Made by a program: the position numbers and the translations under genes. The notes beneath the pieces were generated by a model. That model made no database searches, was not told the origin of the DNA, and saw only the letters and a list, made by a program, of their open reading frames with translations. DNA of 32,209 bases, taken from Mycobacterium kyorinense (GTDB taxonomy: Bacteria > Actinomycetota > Actinomycetes > Mycobacteriales > Mycobacteriaceae). This document shows, piece after piece, positions 8,381 through 15,482 of this stretch. Position 1 is the first letter of the stretch; the number at the start of each line of letters is the position of its first letter. Location of the stretch: NCBI RefSeq assembly GCF_002101735.1, contig NZ_LQPE01000135.1:1-32209 (forward strand). Direction: 5' to 3'.

Positions 8381-10762
8381 TCATACGCCCTTGGGCCTGG
8401 TCCCGATCACCCCGGCCGATGCCAGCCGGGTGAGCTCTGCGTCGTCCAGCCCGCCCAGGCCGCGCAATATCTCGGCATTGTGCTCGCCCAGGGTGGGCGG
8501 CGCACGCAATAGCCACCGCGAGTGCCCGGCGAGCGGCGCGAACGGCGGACGCGGATACAGTGCCGTGCCGATCCGGGAATGTTCAAGCGACTCGAAGAAC
8601 CCGCGGTCGTTCAGTTGCGGGTTGTCCGTCACCAGCGACGGCGATACCACCGGCGCGACGGGAATCCCTGCTGCGGCAAGGCTTTCCACGGCCGAACCCA
8701 ATTCCCGGGCGGTGAACCACTCGGCCAGCCGACGATCGATGTCGTCGGCGCAATCCCGTCGGCCGGCCACCGTGGCAAGGCGCCCGTCGTCGCACCAGGA
8801 CGGCCGCCCCATCAGCGCCGCCAGCGCACGCCACTGCGCGTCGGTGCTCACGGTCACGGCGATCCAATTGTCGTCACCGGCGCAGCGGTAGAGATTCTGG
8901 ATGGCCATGCCGTGTCCGCGGTTGCCCCGTCGGCTCAGTGTCACGCCGAACACCTCGGCTTCCATCGGCTGAATTGCCGTGGCGTTCAACACCGTTTCGA
9001 TCATCGGCAGCTCGACGAGTTGCCCTTCCCCGGTCCGTGCGGTGTGGTCGAGCGCCGCCAGCACCCCGAACGCCGCGTGGACACCGGCGAGCGGGTCGCA
9101 GGCGCCCCGCGGCGCGACCGGCGGACCGTCCGGCAACCCGGTCACCCAGGCCAGCCCGGCGATCTGTTCCATCGTCGGCGCGAAACCGACCCGGTCGCGC
9201 CACGGACCGTCCAGCCCGAATGCCGGCATGCGCGCCACGACCAGCCGCGGGTTCACCGCCAGCAGCGCATCCGCGGTAAGCCCGAAGTGGTCCATCACCC
9301 GCGGTGAGAAGTTTTCGATGACCACGTCCGCGCCGGCCACCAACGACGTGAAAAGATGACGACCGTCGTCTGATCCCAGGTCCAGGGTCACCGACCGCTT
9401 GTTGGTGTTCATCGCGTGAAACACCCAGCCGTACTCCCACCAGTCGTCGACGTCGGTGCGCATGCCACCCGAGTAGCGGATGCCGTCGGGACGCTGGATC
9501 GACTCGACCTTGACGACGTCGGCGCCGAACGCGGCAAGCAGATGCGTGGCGGCCGGGCCGGCCCAGAACGCGGTCAGGTCGACAATCCGGACGCCGTCGA
9601 GAGGCAGCGGACGAGCCGTTCCCGAGACCGCGGATTCGCGCTGGCTCCACGGGGATTCGTTGTCGGCTTCTCCGAGTACAGGTGCACTGCGGACCGTGGC
9701 GGGACGGCATCGCGACATCAGCCACGGGGTGCGCGGCTGGTGAAAGCCGGCCGGGTTGCGGATGAACACGCCGCGCTCGGTCATGTAGGCCATGTCGCGG
9801 ATCGTCGAGCCGTTGCCCAGCGCCGCGATCGGCAGCCGGAACAGCTGGCCGAGTTCGACGATCTCGTCGACGGTACGTTCGGCCAGCCAGGGGCCGATCC
9901 GCTCACGGATGAAATCGCGGTATTCCCAACGGCCGATCTGGAATCGCAGCTGGGGGATCTCGGTCAGCTCGGGGCATTCCACCATCGCGGCGAAGTCCAG
10001 CCATTGTTGGCCAGTAACCATCGTGATCCCGACGTAGCCGTCCTTGGCCTGCTCGATCGAGGGCACCTCGACGGTGCGGGTAACCGGTGGCACCTGTAAC
10101 AGCTGTGAGTGCAGCCATTCGCTGCTCTGCATCAGGGTGATCGCCTCGAGCATCGAGAGGTCGAGATGTTCGCCGGGTCCGCCGCCCTCGACGCGGCGGC
10201 GTATCGCCAGTGCGCCAAAGGCTGCGAACGCGCCGCCCATGTACTCCCCCAGCTCGCCGCCGATCGCGATCGGCGGCCCGGCGGGATCGCCGCGGAAACC
10301 GGTCGATCCGGCCCAGGCCTGCAGGGTGAATTCGCTTGCGGCGCGGTCGGTGTAGGGTCCTGTCCAGCCGAAGTCGGAGATCGTCACGACGACCGCTTGC
10401 GGACACCGCGCCAGCACGGCCTGCGGGTCGATGTCGAGTTCGGCGGCCCGTGACCGGTTTGCGGTGACCACCACCACGTCGGCGCCGGCCAGCTCGGCGC
10501 GGTACCGCTCGGAGTCCGGCGCGCAGGTCAGGCTGCGCTTGCCGGCATTGAGATAGCCGAACAAGGGTGAATCCGTAGCCGCCGGCGAGCAGCTTGCCGT
10601 GAACCGCCGCAACGGATCTCCTTGCGGCGGTTCGATTTTGCGGACTTCTGCGCCGGCGTCGGTCAGCAGCTTGCCGCAATAACTGCCCGCGATGCGGTCG
10701 CTGATCTCGACGACGCGCACGTCCTGCAACGGCGTCGGTCGGTGGTCCGGCCTCTCGTCCAC
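8381..10762 (-). CDS. Fused two-domain CaiB/BaiF (class III) CoA-transferase
   Basis: This 793-residue protein consists of two consecutive CaiB/BaiF domains, about 11-375 and 386-793, each opening with the family start (LQDVRVVEISDRIAGSYCGKL; LDGVRIVDLTAFWAGPAATHL). Class III enzymes move CoA between acids through an aspartyl-CoA intermediate. By alignment with formyl-CoA transferase Asp169, the C-terminal half keeps Asp556 (GACDPLAG), whereas the N-terminal half has Glu173 (ELGEYMGG). The halves may therefore divide the work as a pseudo-dimer. The start is taken as the GTG at 10762, because the frame upstream only overlaps the divergent GntR gene and is rich in Arg/Ser with no family similarity. 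It probably activates the acid substrate of the nearby dehydrogenase operon by CoA transfer. It is divergent from the GntR regulator with a 73-bp gap. Confidence 0.88.
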   Translation of the reverse strand: MDERPDHRPTPLQDVRVVEISDRIAGSYCGKLLTDAGAEVRKIEPPQGDPLRRFTASCSPAATDSPLFGYLNAGKRSLTCAPDSERYRAELAGADVVVVTANRSRAAELDIDPQAVLARCPQAVVVTISDFGWTGPYTDRAASEFTLQAWAGSTGFRGDPAGPPIAIGGELGEYMGGAFAAFGALAIRRRVEGGGPGEHLDLSMLEAITLMQSSEWLHSQLLQVPPVTRTVEVPSIEQAKDGYVGITMVTGQQWLDFAAMVECPELTEIPQLRFQIGRWEYRDFIRERIGPWLAERTVDEIVELGQLFRLPIAALGNGSTIRDMAYMTERGVFIRNPAGFHQPRTPWLMSRCRPATVRSAPVLGEADNESPWSQRESAVSGTARPLPLDGVRIVDLTAFWAGPAATHLLAAFGADVVKVESIQRPDGIRYSGGMRTDVDDWWEYGWVFHAMNTNKRSVTLDLGSDDGRHLFTSLVAGADVVIENFSPRVMDHFGLTADALLAVNPRLVVARMPAFGLDGPWRDRVGFAPTMEQIAGLAWVTGLPDGPPVAPRGACDPLAGVHAAFGVLAALDHTARTGEGQLVELPMIETVLNATAIQPMEAEVFGVTLSRRGNRGHGMAIQNLYRCAGDDNWIAVTVSTDAQWRALAALMGRPSWCDDGRLATVAGRRDCADDIDRRLAEWFTARELGSAVESLAAAGIPVAPVVSPSLVTDNPQLNDRGFFESLEHSRIGTALYPRPPFAPLAGHSRWLLRAPPTLGEHNAEILRGLGGLDDAELTRLASAGVIGTRPKGV

Positions 10763-10783
10763 CCTGGCTATTGTGCCATTACT

Positions 10784-10794
10784 GCTAAGATAGC
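10784..10794. promoter_or_regulatory. Putative GntR operator / overlapping -10 box (GCTAAGATAGC)
   Basis: GCTA-AGA-TAGC is an 11-bp inverted repeat in the gap between the CoA-transferase and GntR genes. On the plus strand it contains TAAGAT (10786-10791), a mycobacterial TANNNT -10 box exactly 6 bases before an ATG at 10798. On the minus strand it reads TATCTT towards the CoA-transferase. A close relative, GCTATCTTTGC, is at 13281-13291. This suggests autoregulation by the adjacent FadR-type protein. Confidence 0.45.
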
Positions 10795-10797
10795 CGG

Positions 10798-10839
10798 ATG
10801 GTCGCCGCTGTGTCCTGCGTCGCTGCCGAGATCGGATGA
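10798..10839 (+). CDS. Possible leaderless 13-residue upstream ORF of the GntR gene
   Basis: An ATG seven bases after the TAAGAT box opens a 13-codon frame (MVAAVSCVAAEIG). Its TGA (10837-10839) overlaps the GntR ATG (10836-10838) as ATGA. Leaderless short ORFs placed like this are common in mycobacteria and can couple translation to the next gene. The GntR gene has no clear purine-rich ribosome site of its own, which fits coupling. This is an inference from promoter spacing; transcript start mapping is needed. Confidence 0.4.
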   Translation: MVAAVSCVAAEIG

Positions 10840-11651
10840 CCGCTTTGGGAATTGGGCCCGAGGCACGACGCCGCCTGTCCGCGCCGCGGATCGCCGAAAT
10901 CGTCGCCGACGAGTTGCGCCGCCAGATCATCGACGGCGAATTGGCCGACGGCGACCTGCTGCCGCGCCAGGAAGTGCTCGTCGAGCAGTTCAACGTCAGC
11001 CTCGTCTCGCTGCGGGAAGCGCTGCGAATCCTGGAGACCGAAGGTCTGGTGTCGGTGCGGCGCGGCAACCGCGGCGGCGCCGTCGTCCACGCGCCGGCCA
11101 AGACCAGCGCCGCCTACATGCTGGGCCTGCTGCTGCAAAGCGAGTCGGTCGGCGTCGCCGATCTGGGCGCGGCACTGCTCGAACTCGAACCCGCCTGCGC
11201 AGCGCTGGCCGCGCAACGGCCCGACCGCGCCGACACGTTGGTGCCCGAGCTCAAACAGGTCAACGACGCGATGGCCGAGCATCTCGACGACGGGCCCGAA
11301 TTCACCGAAATCGGCCGCCGCTTCCACGATCTCGTCGTGCGCGGCTGCGGCAACCGCACCATCATCGCCGTCGTCGGCACCCTTGAGACGCTGTGGAGCA
11401 GCCACGAACAGCAATGGGCCGACGAGAGCGCGGCACGCGGCACGTATCCGTCGCTGAGTCAGCGCCGCGCCGCGCTCAACACGCATGTCAAGCTCACCGA
11501 GATGATCGAGGCCGGCGACGTCGAGCGGGCCCGTCGCATCTCCGCGCGGCATCTCACCGACACCCAAAGCCACGTGCTGGCCGGCCGGACCGACCAACGC
11601 ATCTATGCGCTGTCACCGCAGGCGTTGTCGCGCCCGCGGCCCGGGCCGTGA
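10836..11651 (+). CDS. FadR-subfamily GntR transcriptional regulator
   Basis: The protein has 271 residues. A winged helix-turn-helix (about 18-85) is shown by LRRQIIDGELADGDLLP and the recognition region VSLVSLREALRILETEGLV, followed by the wing RRGNRGG. An all-helical FCD effector domain follows (about 105-240), with the typical RRFHDLVVRGCGNRTI and a late His-rich helix (HVKLTEMIEAGD... RHLTD). Such proteins usually repress catabolic genes until an acyl-CoA or organic-acid ligand binds. It is divergent from the CoA-transferase and overlaps the SDR gene by 4 bp, so the pair is co-transcribed. The shared motif before this gene and before the dehydrogenase operon makes it the likely local regulator. 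The start is set by the ATGA overlap with the short upstream frame and by the family N terminus. Confidence 0.88.
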   Translation: MTALGIGPEARRRLSAPRIAEIVADELRRQIIDGELADGDLLPRQEVLVEQFNVSLVSLREALRILETEGLVSVRRGNRGGAVVHAPAKTSAAYMLGLLLQSESVGVADLGAALLELEPACAALAAQRPDRADTLVPELKQVNDAMAEHLDDGPEFTEIGRRFHDLVVRGCGNRTIIAVVGTLETLWSSHEQQWADESAARGTYPSLSQRRAALNTHVKLTEMIEAGDVERARRISARHLTDTQSHVLAGRTDQRIYALSPQALSRPRPGP

Positions 11652-12361
11652 GGACCGCCCTCGTCACCGGCGGTAGCGGCGGGATCGGCAAGGCCTGCGC
11701 CGCAAAGCTGCGCGATCGCGGCTACGACGTGGTGCTCTCGGCCCGGCGCGAAGCCCCGCTGCGGGCGGCCGCCGAAGAGATCGGCGCGCGTTACCTGGTG
11801 GCCGACGCCTCGGATCCGGTCGGGTTCGAGCAGGCGATAAGCCCGCTGGAGACCATCGATCTCGTCGTGCACGCGGCCGGGACGCTCGGCGGCACCTACG
11901 CGCGCAAGCAGACCTTCGAGCAGTGGCAGGCCATCATCTCGGCCAACCTGGACTCGTGCTTCGTGGTGACCGCGGCGGTGCTGCCGCGGATGCCTGCCGG
12001 GTCGCGGCTGGTGTTCATCTCCTCGTCGGCGGCGCACGAACCGATGATGGCCCGCACGGCGTATTCCGCGTCCAAGGCCGGGATGAATGCGTTCGCCCGG
12101 GCGCTGGCCTTGGAGGTCGACCGGGACGGCATCGCCGTGCACATCGTGACGCCGGGACCGGTGGAAACCGAGATGCTGCAAGATGTTCCGTTCGAGATGT
12201 ACGCGATCCAGGTCTCCGATGTGGCCGAGGCGGTCGCATGGCTGGACACCGTCGACCCGTCGGTGGATCTGCCCGAGATCCGGCTGAACGCCGTCCGCCG
12301 CGGCCCGTTCGCCCGCGACCCGGTGGTACCTACCGAGGCCCGCCGACGGCAACAACGGTGA
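11648..12361 (+). CDS. Short-chain dehydrogenase/reductase (SDR)
   Basis: The 237-residue classical SDR starts at a GTG overlapping the GntR stop (GTGA). The cofactor motif TGGSGGIG is at 7-14, followed by HAAG near 75-78, Asn100, catalytic Ser126/127, and Tyr139-x-x-x-Lys143 (YSASK). Family members oxidise or reduce hydroxy/keto groups with NAD(P)H. The Rossmann start and the usual length of about 240 residues support the GTG over the longer upstream frame, which overlaps the GntR gene. Its substrate is probably an intermediate of the neighbouring acyl-CoA pathway. The last residues (about 219-237) are Arg- and Pro-rich and look like a low-complexity tail, and the stop codon runs straight into the long palindrome that follows. 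Confidence 0.88.
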   Translation: MRTALVTGGSGGIGKACAAKLRDRGYDVVLSARREAPLRAAAEEIGARYLVADASDPVGFEQAISPLETIDLVVHAAGTLGGTYARKQTFEQWQAIISANLDSCFVVTAAVLPRMPAGSRLVFISSSAAHEPMMARTAYSASKAGMNAFARALALEVDRDGIAVHIVTPGPVETEMLQDVPFEMYAIQVSDVAEAVAWLDTVDPSVDLPEIRLNAVRRGPFARDPVVPTEARRRQQR

Positions 12362-12415
12362 GCAGACGCAGAATCGCACGATTCGGTCCCCGAATGTGCG
12401 ATTCTGCGTCTGCTC
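12360..12415. repeat. Long perfect palindrome between convergent genes; putative bidirectional terminator / repeat element
   Basis: Arms of 20 bases (12360-12379 and 12396-12415, left arm GAGCAGACGCAGAATCGCAC) are perfect inverted copies. The 16-base centre contains a further 6-bp stem (ATTCGG/CCGAAT, 12381-12386 and 12390-12395), so the whole can fold into one stem of about 26 bp with a single bulge. It begins inside the SDR stop codon and ends 3 bp before the LLM stop. It lacks a U-tract, yet the position suits a terminator for both strands. Its sequence has the look of the dispersed palindromes found in mycobacterial genomes; the copy number cannot be checked here. Confidence 0.8.
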
Positions 12416-12418
12416 GCG

Positions 12419-13240
12419 CTACCTGGTGATCACCGTTTCGCCGAATTCGTGCAGCGATTCCGGGGCGGCGAAGTCCGCGAACCACACGTAGAACCGGTCG
12501 ACCCCCTGCGCGGCCAGTGCCGCGAAGTGTGCCCTGAGCTCCTCGGCGTCGCCGCAGACCAGGCCGTTGCCCAGGTATCCGAATCGCCGGGTGCTCACCT
12601 CGCGCACCGCCTCCGGGTCGACACCTCGGCGGACGAAACCCACCATCTGTTGCACCGATACCCGCGCCGAGCCGGCGGACGGGATCAACCGCGGCAGCCG
12701 GTCGAGGTGGTTGGCGGGCACGTTCCACCAATCGGCATGTCGACGAACAAGTTCCATCGTGCGGCGCCCGGTGCCACCGAGCAGCAGCGGAATCGGATGC
12801 GCCGGCCGCGGGTGCTGACTGGCCCAATACTGCGTGAGCAGATCGAGATGACGCCCGAGCTGCTCGACCCGGGCGACCGGATCCTGCTGGCCGACACCGA
12901 ATTTAGCAAACTCGTCGGGCCACGAGCCGGAACCCAGACCGAGCTCGAATCGCCCGCCGGAGGCCGCAGACAATGTGACCGCTTGCTTGGCCAGCACCGC
13001 GGGATGGCGGAATGCGTCGCACAGCACCAGGTGCCCGATCCGTAGCTGCTCGGTCTTGGCCGCCACCCAGGTGGCGATACCCATTGCCTCCCAGATGCTT
13101 TCGTCGGGAAGCCCGGGTGCCTCGAGATGGTCGATGAACGCGATCCCGTCGAACCCGCCGGCCTCGGCGTGCCGCGCCCGTTCGACGATGTCGGCGATCG
13201 GCAATCGCACCTGCGGCAGGAACAGAAACCACTCGGTCAT
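12419..13240 (-). CDS. LLM-class (luciferase-like) oxidoreductase, probably F420-dependent
   Basis: The 273-residue protein opens with MTEWFLFLPQVRLPIADIVE and has the luciferase-like barrel signatures EAGGFDGIAFIDHL, the strand TEQLRIGHLVLCDAFRHPAVLAK, and LGLGSGSWPDEFAKFG, plus LLLGGTGRRTMELVRRHADWWN near the middle. Mycobacterial members usually use coenzyme F420 rather than FMN, but the cofactor cannot be decided from sequence alone. At 273 residues it is shorter than many LLM proteins (300-350) yet looks complete. It is divergent from the dehydrogenase operon (66-bp gap) and convergent with the SDR. It probably carries out a redox step on the same CoA-linked substrate. Confidence 0.85.
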   Translation of the reverse strand: MTEWFLFLPQVRLPIADIVERARHAEAGGFDGIAFIDHLEAPGLPDESIWEAMGIATWVAAKTEQLRIGHLVLCDAFRHPAVLAKQAVTLSAASGGRFELGLGSGSWPDEFAKFGVGQQDPVARVEQLGRHLDLLTQYWASQHPRPAHPIPLLLGGTGRRTMELVRRHADWWNVPANHLDRLPRLIPSAGSARVSVQQMVGFVRRGVDPEAVREVSTRRFGYLGNGLVCGDAEELRAHFAALAAQGVDRFYVWFADFAAPESLHEFGETVITR

Positions 13241-13280
13241 GGCTGACCACCATACGCAGCCCGGCGCTCGTGCCTACCTT

Positions 13281-13297
13281 GCTATCTTTGCTATGTT
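13281..13297 (+). promoter_or_regulatory. Operator-like site and -10 box before the dehydrogenase operon
   Basis: GCTATCTTTGC (13281-13291) matches the reverse complement of the site before the GntR gene at 9 of 11 positions. On the minus strand it reads as a direct repeat TAGCAA-AGA-TAGCAA. TATGTT (13292-13297) is a TANNNT -10 box ending 9 bases before the ATG at 13307, which suggests a leaderless or nearly leaderless message. TAACAT on the minus strand could serve the LLM gene. Confidence 0.4.
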
Positions 13298-13306
13298 AGG
13301 CGTGTT

Positions 13307-14344
13307 ATGGATGTGGGGCTGACTTCTGCGCAACTGGCGCTGCGCGACAGCGTGCGCGACGTGCTGCGCGCGGAGTGCCCGCCCGGGGTTGCCCGGCAAG
13401 CGATGACCGATCCCGAGTGCTGGCGTGCGGTGTGGAAGACGGTTGTCGACCTTGGCTGGACCGAGCTCGCGGCCCCCGACTCCGACTTCGGCCGCCTCGA
13501 CTTGGCCGCGGTGCTGGAAGAGTGCGGAGCGGCCATTGCGCCGATCCCGCTGCTGGCCGGCGTCGGACTGGCCGGGGGCGTGCTGCGTGCCGCCGGTATC
13601 GACGACGTTCTGCGGGACATCAGCGACGGCGTCGTCGCCACCCTGGCCGTGCACCCGCCCGGGCATCGGCTGCCCAGTGTGCCAATGACGCTGCAACAAG
13701 GACGTCTGCGTGGCCGTGCGGTTGCCGTGCCCTGGGCTTCGAGCGCGGAACTGGTCGTCACGCTGGCCGAGTCCCCGGACGGGGTCGTGGCCGCCGTGCT
13801 GCGCGCGGGCGACGGCGTCACGGTGACGCCGGGCGACTGCACCGATCCCGCCCAACCTGTCGCCGACGTCGACATCGACACCACACCGCTGGCCGCCGCA
13901 CAGGTCGACGTCGAATCCGCTTTAGCCACACCGCTACTCGCTGCCGCCGCCGACCTGGTCGGCGTCGCGGGCGCCGCGCTTCACCGCTCGGTCGAGCATG
14001 CGAAATCGCGGCAGCAGTTCGGCAAGCCGATCGGCGCCTTCCAGGGTGTCAAGCACGCGCTGGCCGACAACTACGTCGCCGTGGAGCGAGCCCGCAGCCT
14101 CACGTACGCGGCCGCCGCCCGTCCCGGCTCGTGGACCGCCGCAGCGCTGGCCAAAGCCGCCGCCGGCGACGCGGCGGTCGGCTGCTGTCGCACCGCGGTC
14201 CAGGTGCACGGCGCCATCGCGCAAACCTGGGAGCACGACATCCATCTATATCTGCGCCACGCCTGGCAGGGCGCCGCCGCGCTGGGCGACAGCCGTGCGC
14301 TCTACCACGAGGTGGGCCGCCGGTTCGTAAGAGGCGCCGCATGA
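13307..14344 (+). CDS. Acyl-CoA dehydrogenase, beta-type subunit (FadE family)
   Basis: This 345-residue protein is the first gene of a five-gene operon. It has the acyl-CoA dehydrogenase C-terminal motif SRQQFGKPIGAFQGVKHALAD (near 235), which contacts FAD, but it lacks the YGGTSEIQ segment near its C terminus. In steroid-degrading actinobacteria, alpha2beta2 FadE complexes split the active site in this way between two adjacent genes. It probably pairs with the next gene to make one alpha,beta-dehydrogenase. The start ATG follows a TATGTT box closely, and its stop overlaps the next start as ATGA. Confidence 0.88.
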   Translation: MDVGLTSAQLALRDSVRDVLRAECPPGVARQAMTDPECWRAVWKTVVDLGWTELAAPDSDFGRLDLAAVLEECGAAIAPIPLLAGVGLAGGVLRAAGIDDVLRDISDGVVATLAVHPPGHRLPSVPMTLQQGRLRGRAVAVPWASSAELVVTLAESPDGVVAAVLRAGDGVTVTPGDCTDPAQPVADVDIDTTPLAAAQVDVESALATPLLAAAADLVGVAGAALHRSVEHAKSRQQFGKPIGAFQGVKHALADNYVAVERARSLTYAAAARPGSWTAAALAKAAAGDAAVGCCRTAVQVHGAIAQTWEHDIHLYLRHAWQGAAALGDSRALYHEVGRRFVRGAA

Positions 14345-15480
14345 GTGACGTGGTCGCCGAGTTCGGCGCCTGGTTGACGGATTTTCTGCCGGACGACTAC
14401 TACACCCGGTATCGCGAATACCGCTGGGATCTGGGGCTGCGCCGCGACTATCAGCGGGCCTGCTTCGAGGCCGGATGGCTACAGCCGACCTGGCCGCGCG
14501 AGCACGGCGGCCGCTCGCTGGGCCTTCGCGACGCGATGGAGATCCGGCTCGAGGCGGCCACGCGGTCGGCGCCGAAACTGCCGAACATCGCCGGCCCCAA
14601 CGTCGCCGCCCCGGCGATTCGCCAGTTCGGCACGCCCGAGCAGATCGAACGGCTACTGGTTCCGCTGCTGCGCGGCGACGAGTGGTGGGCGCTGGGAATG
14701 TCCGAACCGGAAGCCGGTTCGGACTTCGCCGGATTGCGCACCCGCGCCGAGCGCGACGGCGACGTGTTCCGGGTCAACGGCCACAAGATCTGGACCACCC
14801 AGGCACACCTGTCGCAGTGGTGCACGCTGTACGCCCGCACCGACCCGCAGGCCCCCAAGCATCGCGGCATCTCCTGTCTGATCCTCGACCTGCAGTCACC
14901 CGGCGTGCGCATCGAACCCATCCGGATGGCGTCGATCTCCGACGAGACGTTCTGCGAGGTCTTCCTCGACGATGTCGAGGTCCCGGTTGCCAATCTGCTG
15001 GGCCCGTACAACGGCGGCTGGGACGTTGCGCTGGCGTCGCTGCACCATGAACGCCAGATGATCTGGATCATGAACTGGGTCGAGATCCAGCGCGGCCTCC
15101 AATCCACCCGCGAGCGTGCATGTTTGTACGGCGACACGCCGGACGGCGACGTACAAACACGCACGCTCGCGCCGGAGTTGGTCGAGCTCGGCTCACTGCT
15201 CGCCGACGCCGAAGCGCTGCGGGCCACCGGCTACCGAGCCCTGCACAACGAGCTCGAAAACAGGCCCAGCCCCGAAGCCGACATCCTCAAGCTGCTCGGA
15301 TCGGTTACCCTGCAACGGGTTTGGGAACTGAGCGCCGCGGCAGCCGGTCCCTCGTCGAGCATCGATCCCGACCTGCTCTTCGAACGCCAGGACGCGCTGG
15401 CGGCGACGATCTACGGCGGCACCTCCGAGATCCAGCGCAACATCATCGCCGAGCGGTTGCTCGGATTGCCGAAGGGATGA
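14341..15480 (+). CDS. Acyl-CoA dehydrogenase, alpha-type subunit, with an in-frame palindrome insert
   Basis: The 379-residue protein starts at an ATG overlapping the previous stop. It shows the N-terminal helical domain, the FAD/substrate strand WALGMSEPEAGSDFAGLRT (near 118), IWTTQAH, and the C-terminal IYGGTSEIQRNIIAERLLG. The usual QFGKP segment is absent, which complements the preceding subunit. Residues 257-277 are encoded exactly by a 63-bp palindrome (15109-15171) and form a hydrophilic Gly/Asp/Thr-rich loop. Compared with the paralogue in the next gene, the stretch between the ER motif and YRA is 10 residues longer. The loop lies where normal family members carry the QFGKP segment, so it is likely tolerated. 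The reading frame is otherwise intact and I consider the gene functional. Confidence 0.9.
   Translation: MSDVVAEFGAWLTDFLPDDYYTRYREYRWDLGLRRDYQRACFEAGWLQPTWPREHGGRSLGLRDAMEIRLEAATRSAPKLPNIAGPNVAAPAIRQFGTPEQIERLLVPLLRGDEWWALGMSEPEAGSDFAGLRTRAERDGDVFRVNGHKIWTTQAHLSQWCTLYARTDPQAPKHRGISCLILDLQSPGVRIEPIRMASISDETFCEVFLDDVEVPVANLLGPYNGGWDVALASLHHERQMIWIMNWVEIQRGLQSTRERACLYGDTPDGDVQTRTLAPELVELGSLLADAEALRATGYRALHNELENRPSPEADILKLLGSVTLQRVWELSAAAAGPSSSIDPDLLFERQDALAATIYGGTSEIQRNIIAERLLGLPKG
15109..15171. repeat. 63-bp palindromic element inside a coding sequence
   Basis: Arms of 22 bases (15109-15130 and 15150-15171) pair with a single A-C mismatch (15120 with 15160) around a 19-base centre. The left arm reads CGCGAGCGTGCATGTTTGTA followed by CG. 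The element starts on a first codon position and spans 21 whole codons, so the frame is kept. This resembles protein-coding palindromic elements known from Rickettsia (RPE). I infer a mobile or dispersed repeat; its copy number cannot be tested here. Confidence 0.85.
15471..15476 (+). promoter_or_regulatory. Ribosome binding site deciding the start of the third dehydrogenase
   Basis: GAAGGG lies 6 bases before the ATG at 15483 but directly abuts the alternative in-frame ATG at 15477, so the second ATG is the better start. The alternative would add two residues and overlap the previous stop as ATGA. Confidence 0.55.
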
Positions 15481-15482
15481 GC

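Noticed and set aside
10763..11101. Longer start for the CoA-transferase
   Set aside because: The extra residues are Arg/Ser-rich, unrelated to the family, and lie opposite the GntR coding sequence.
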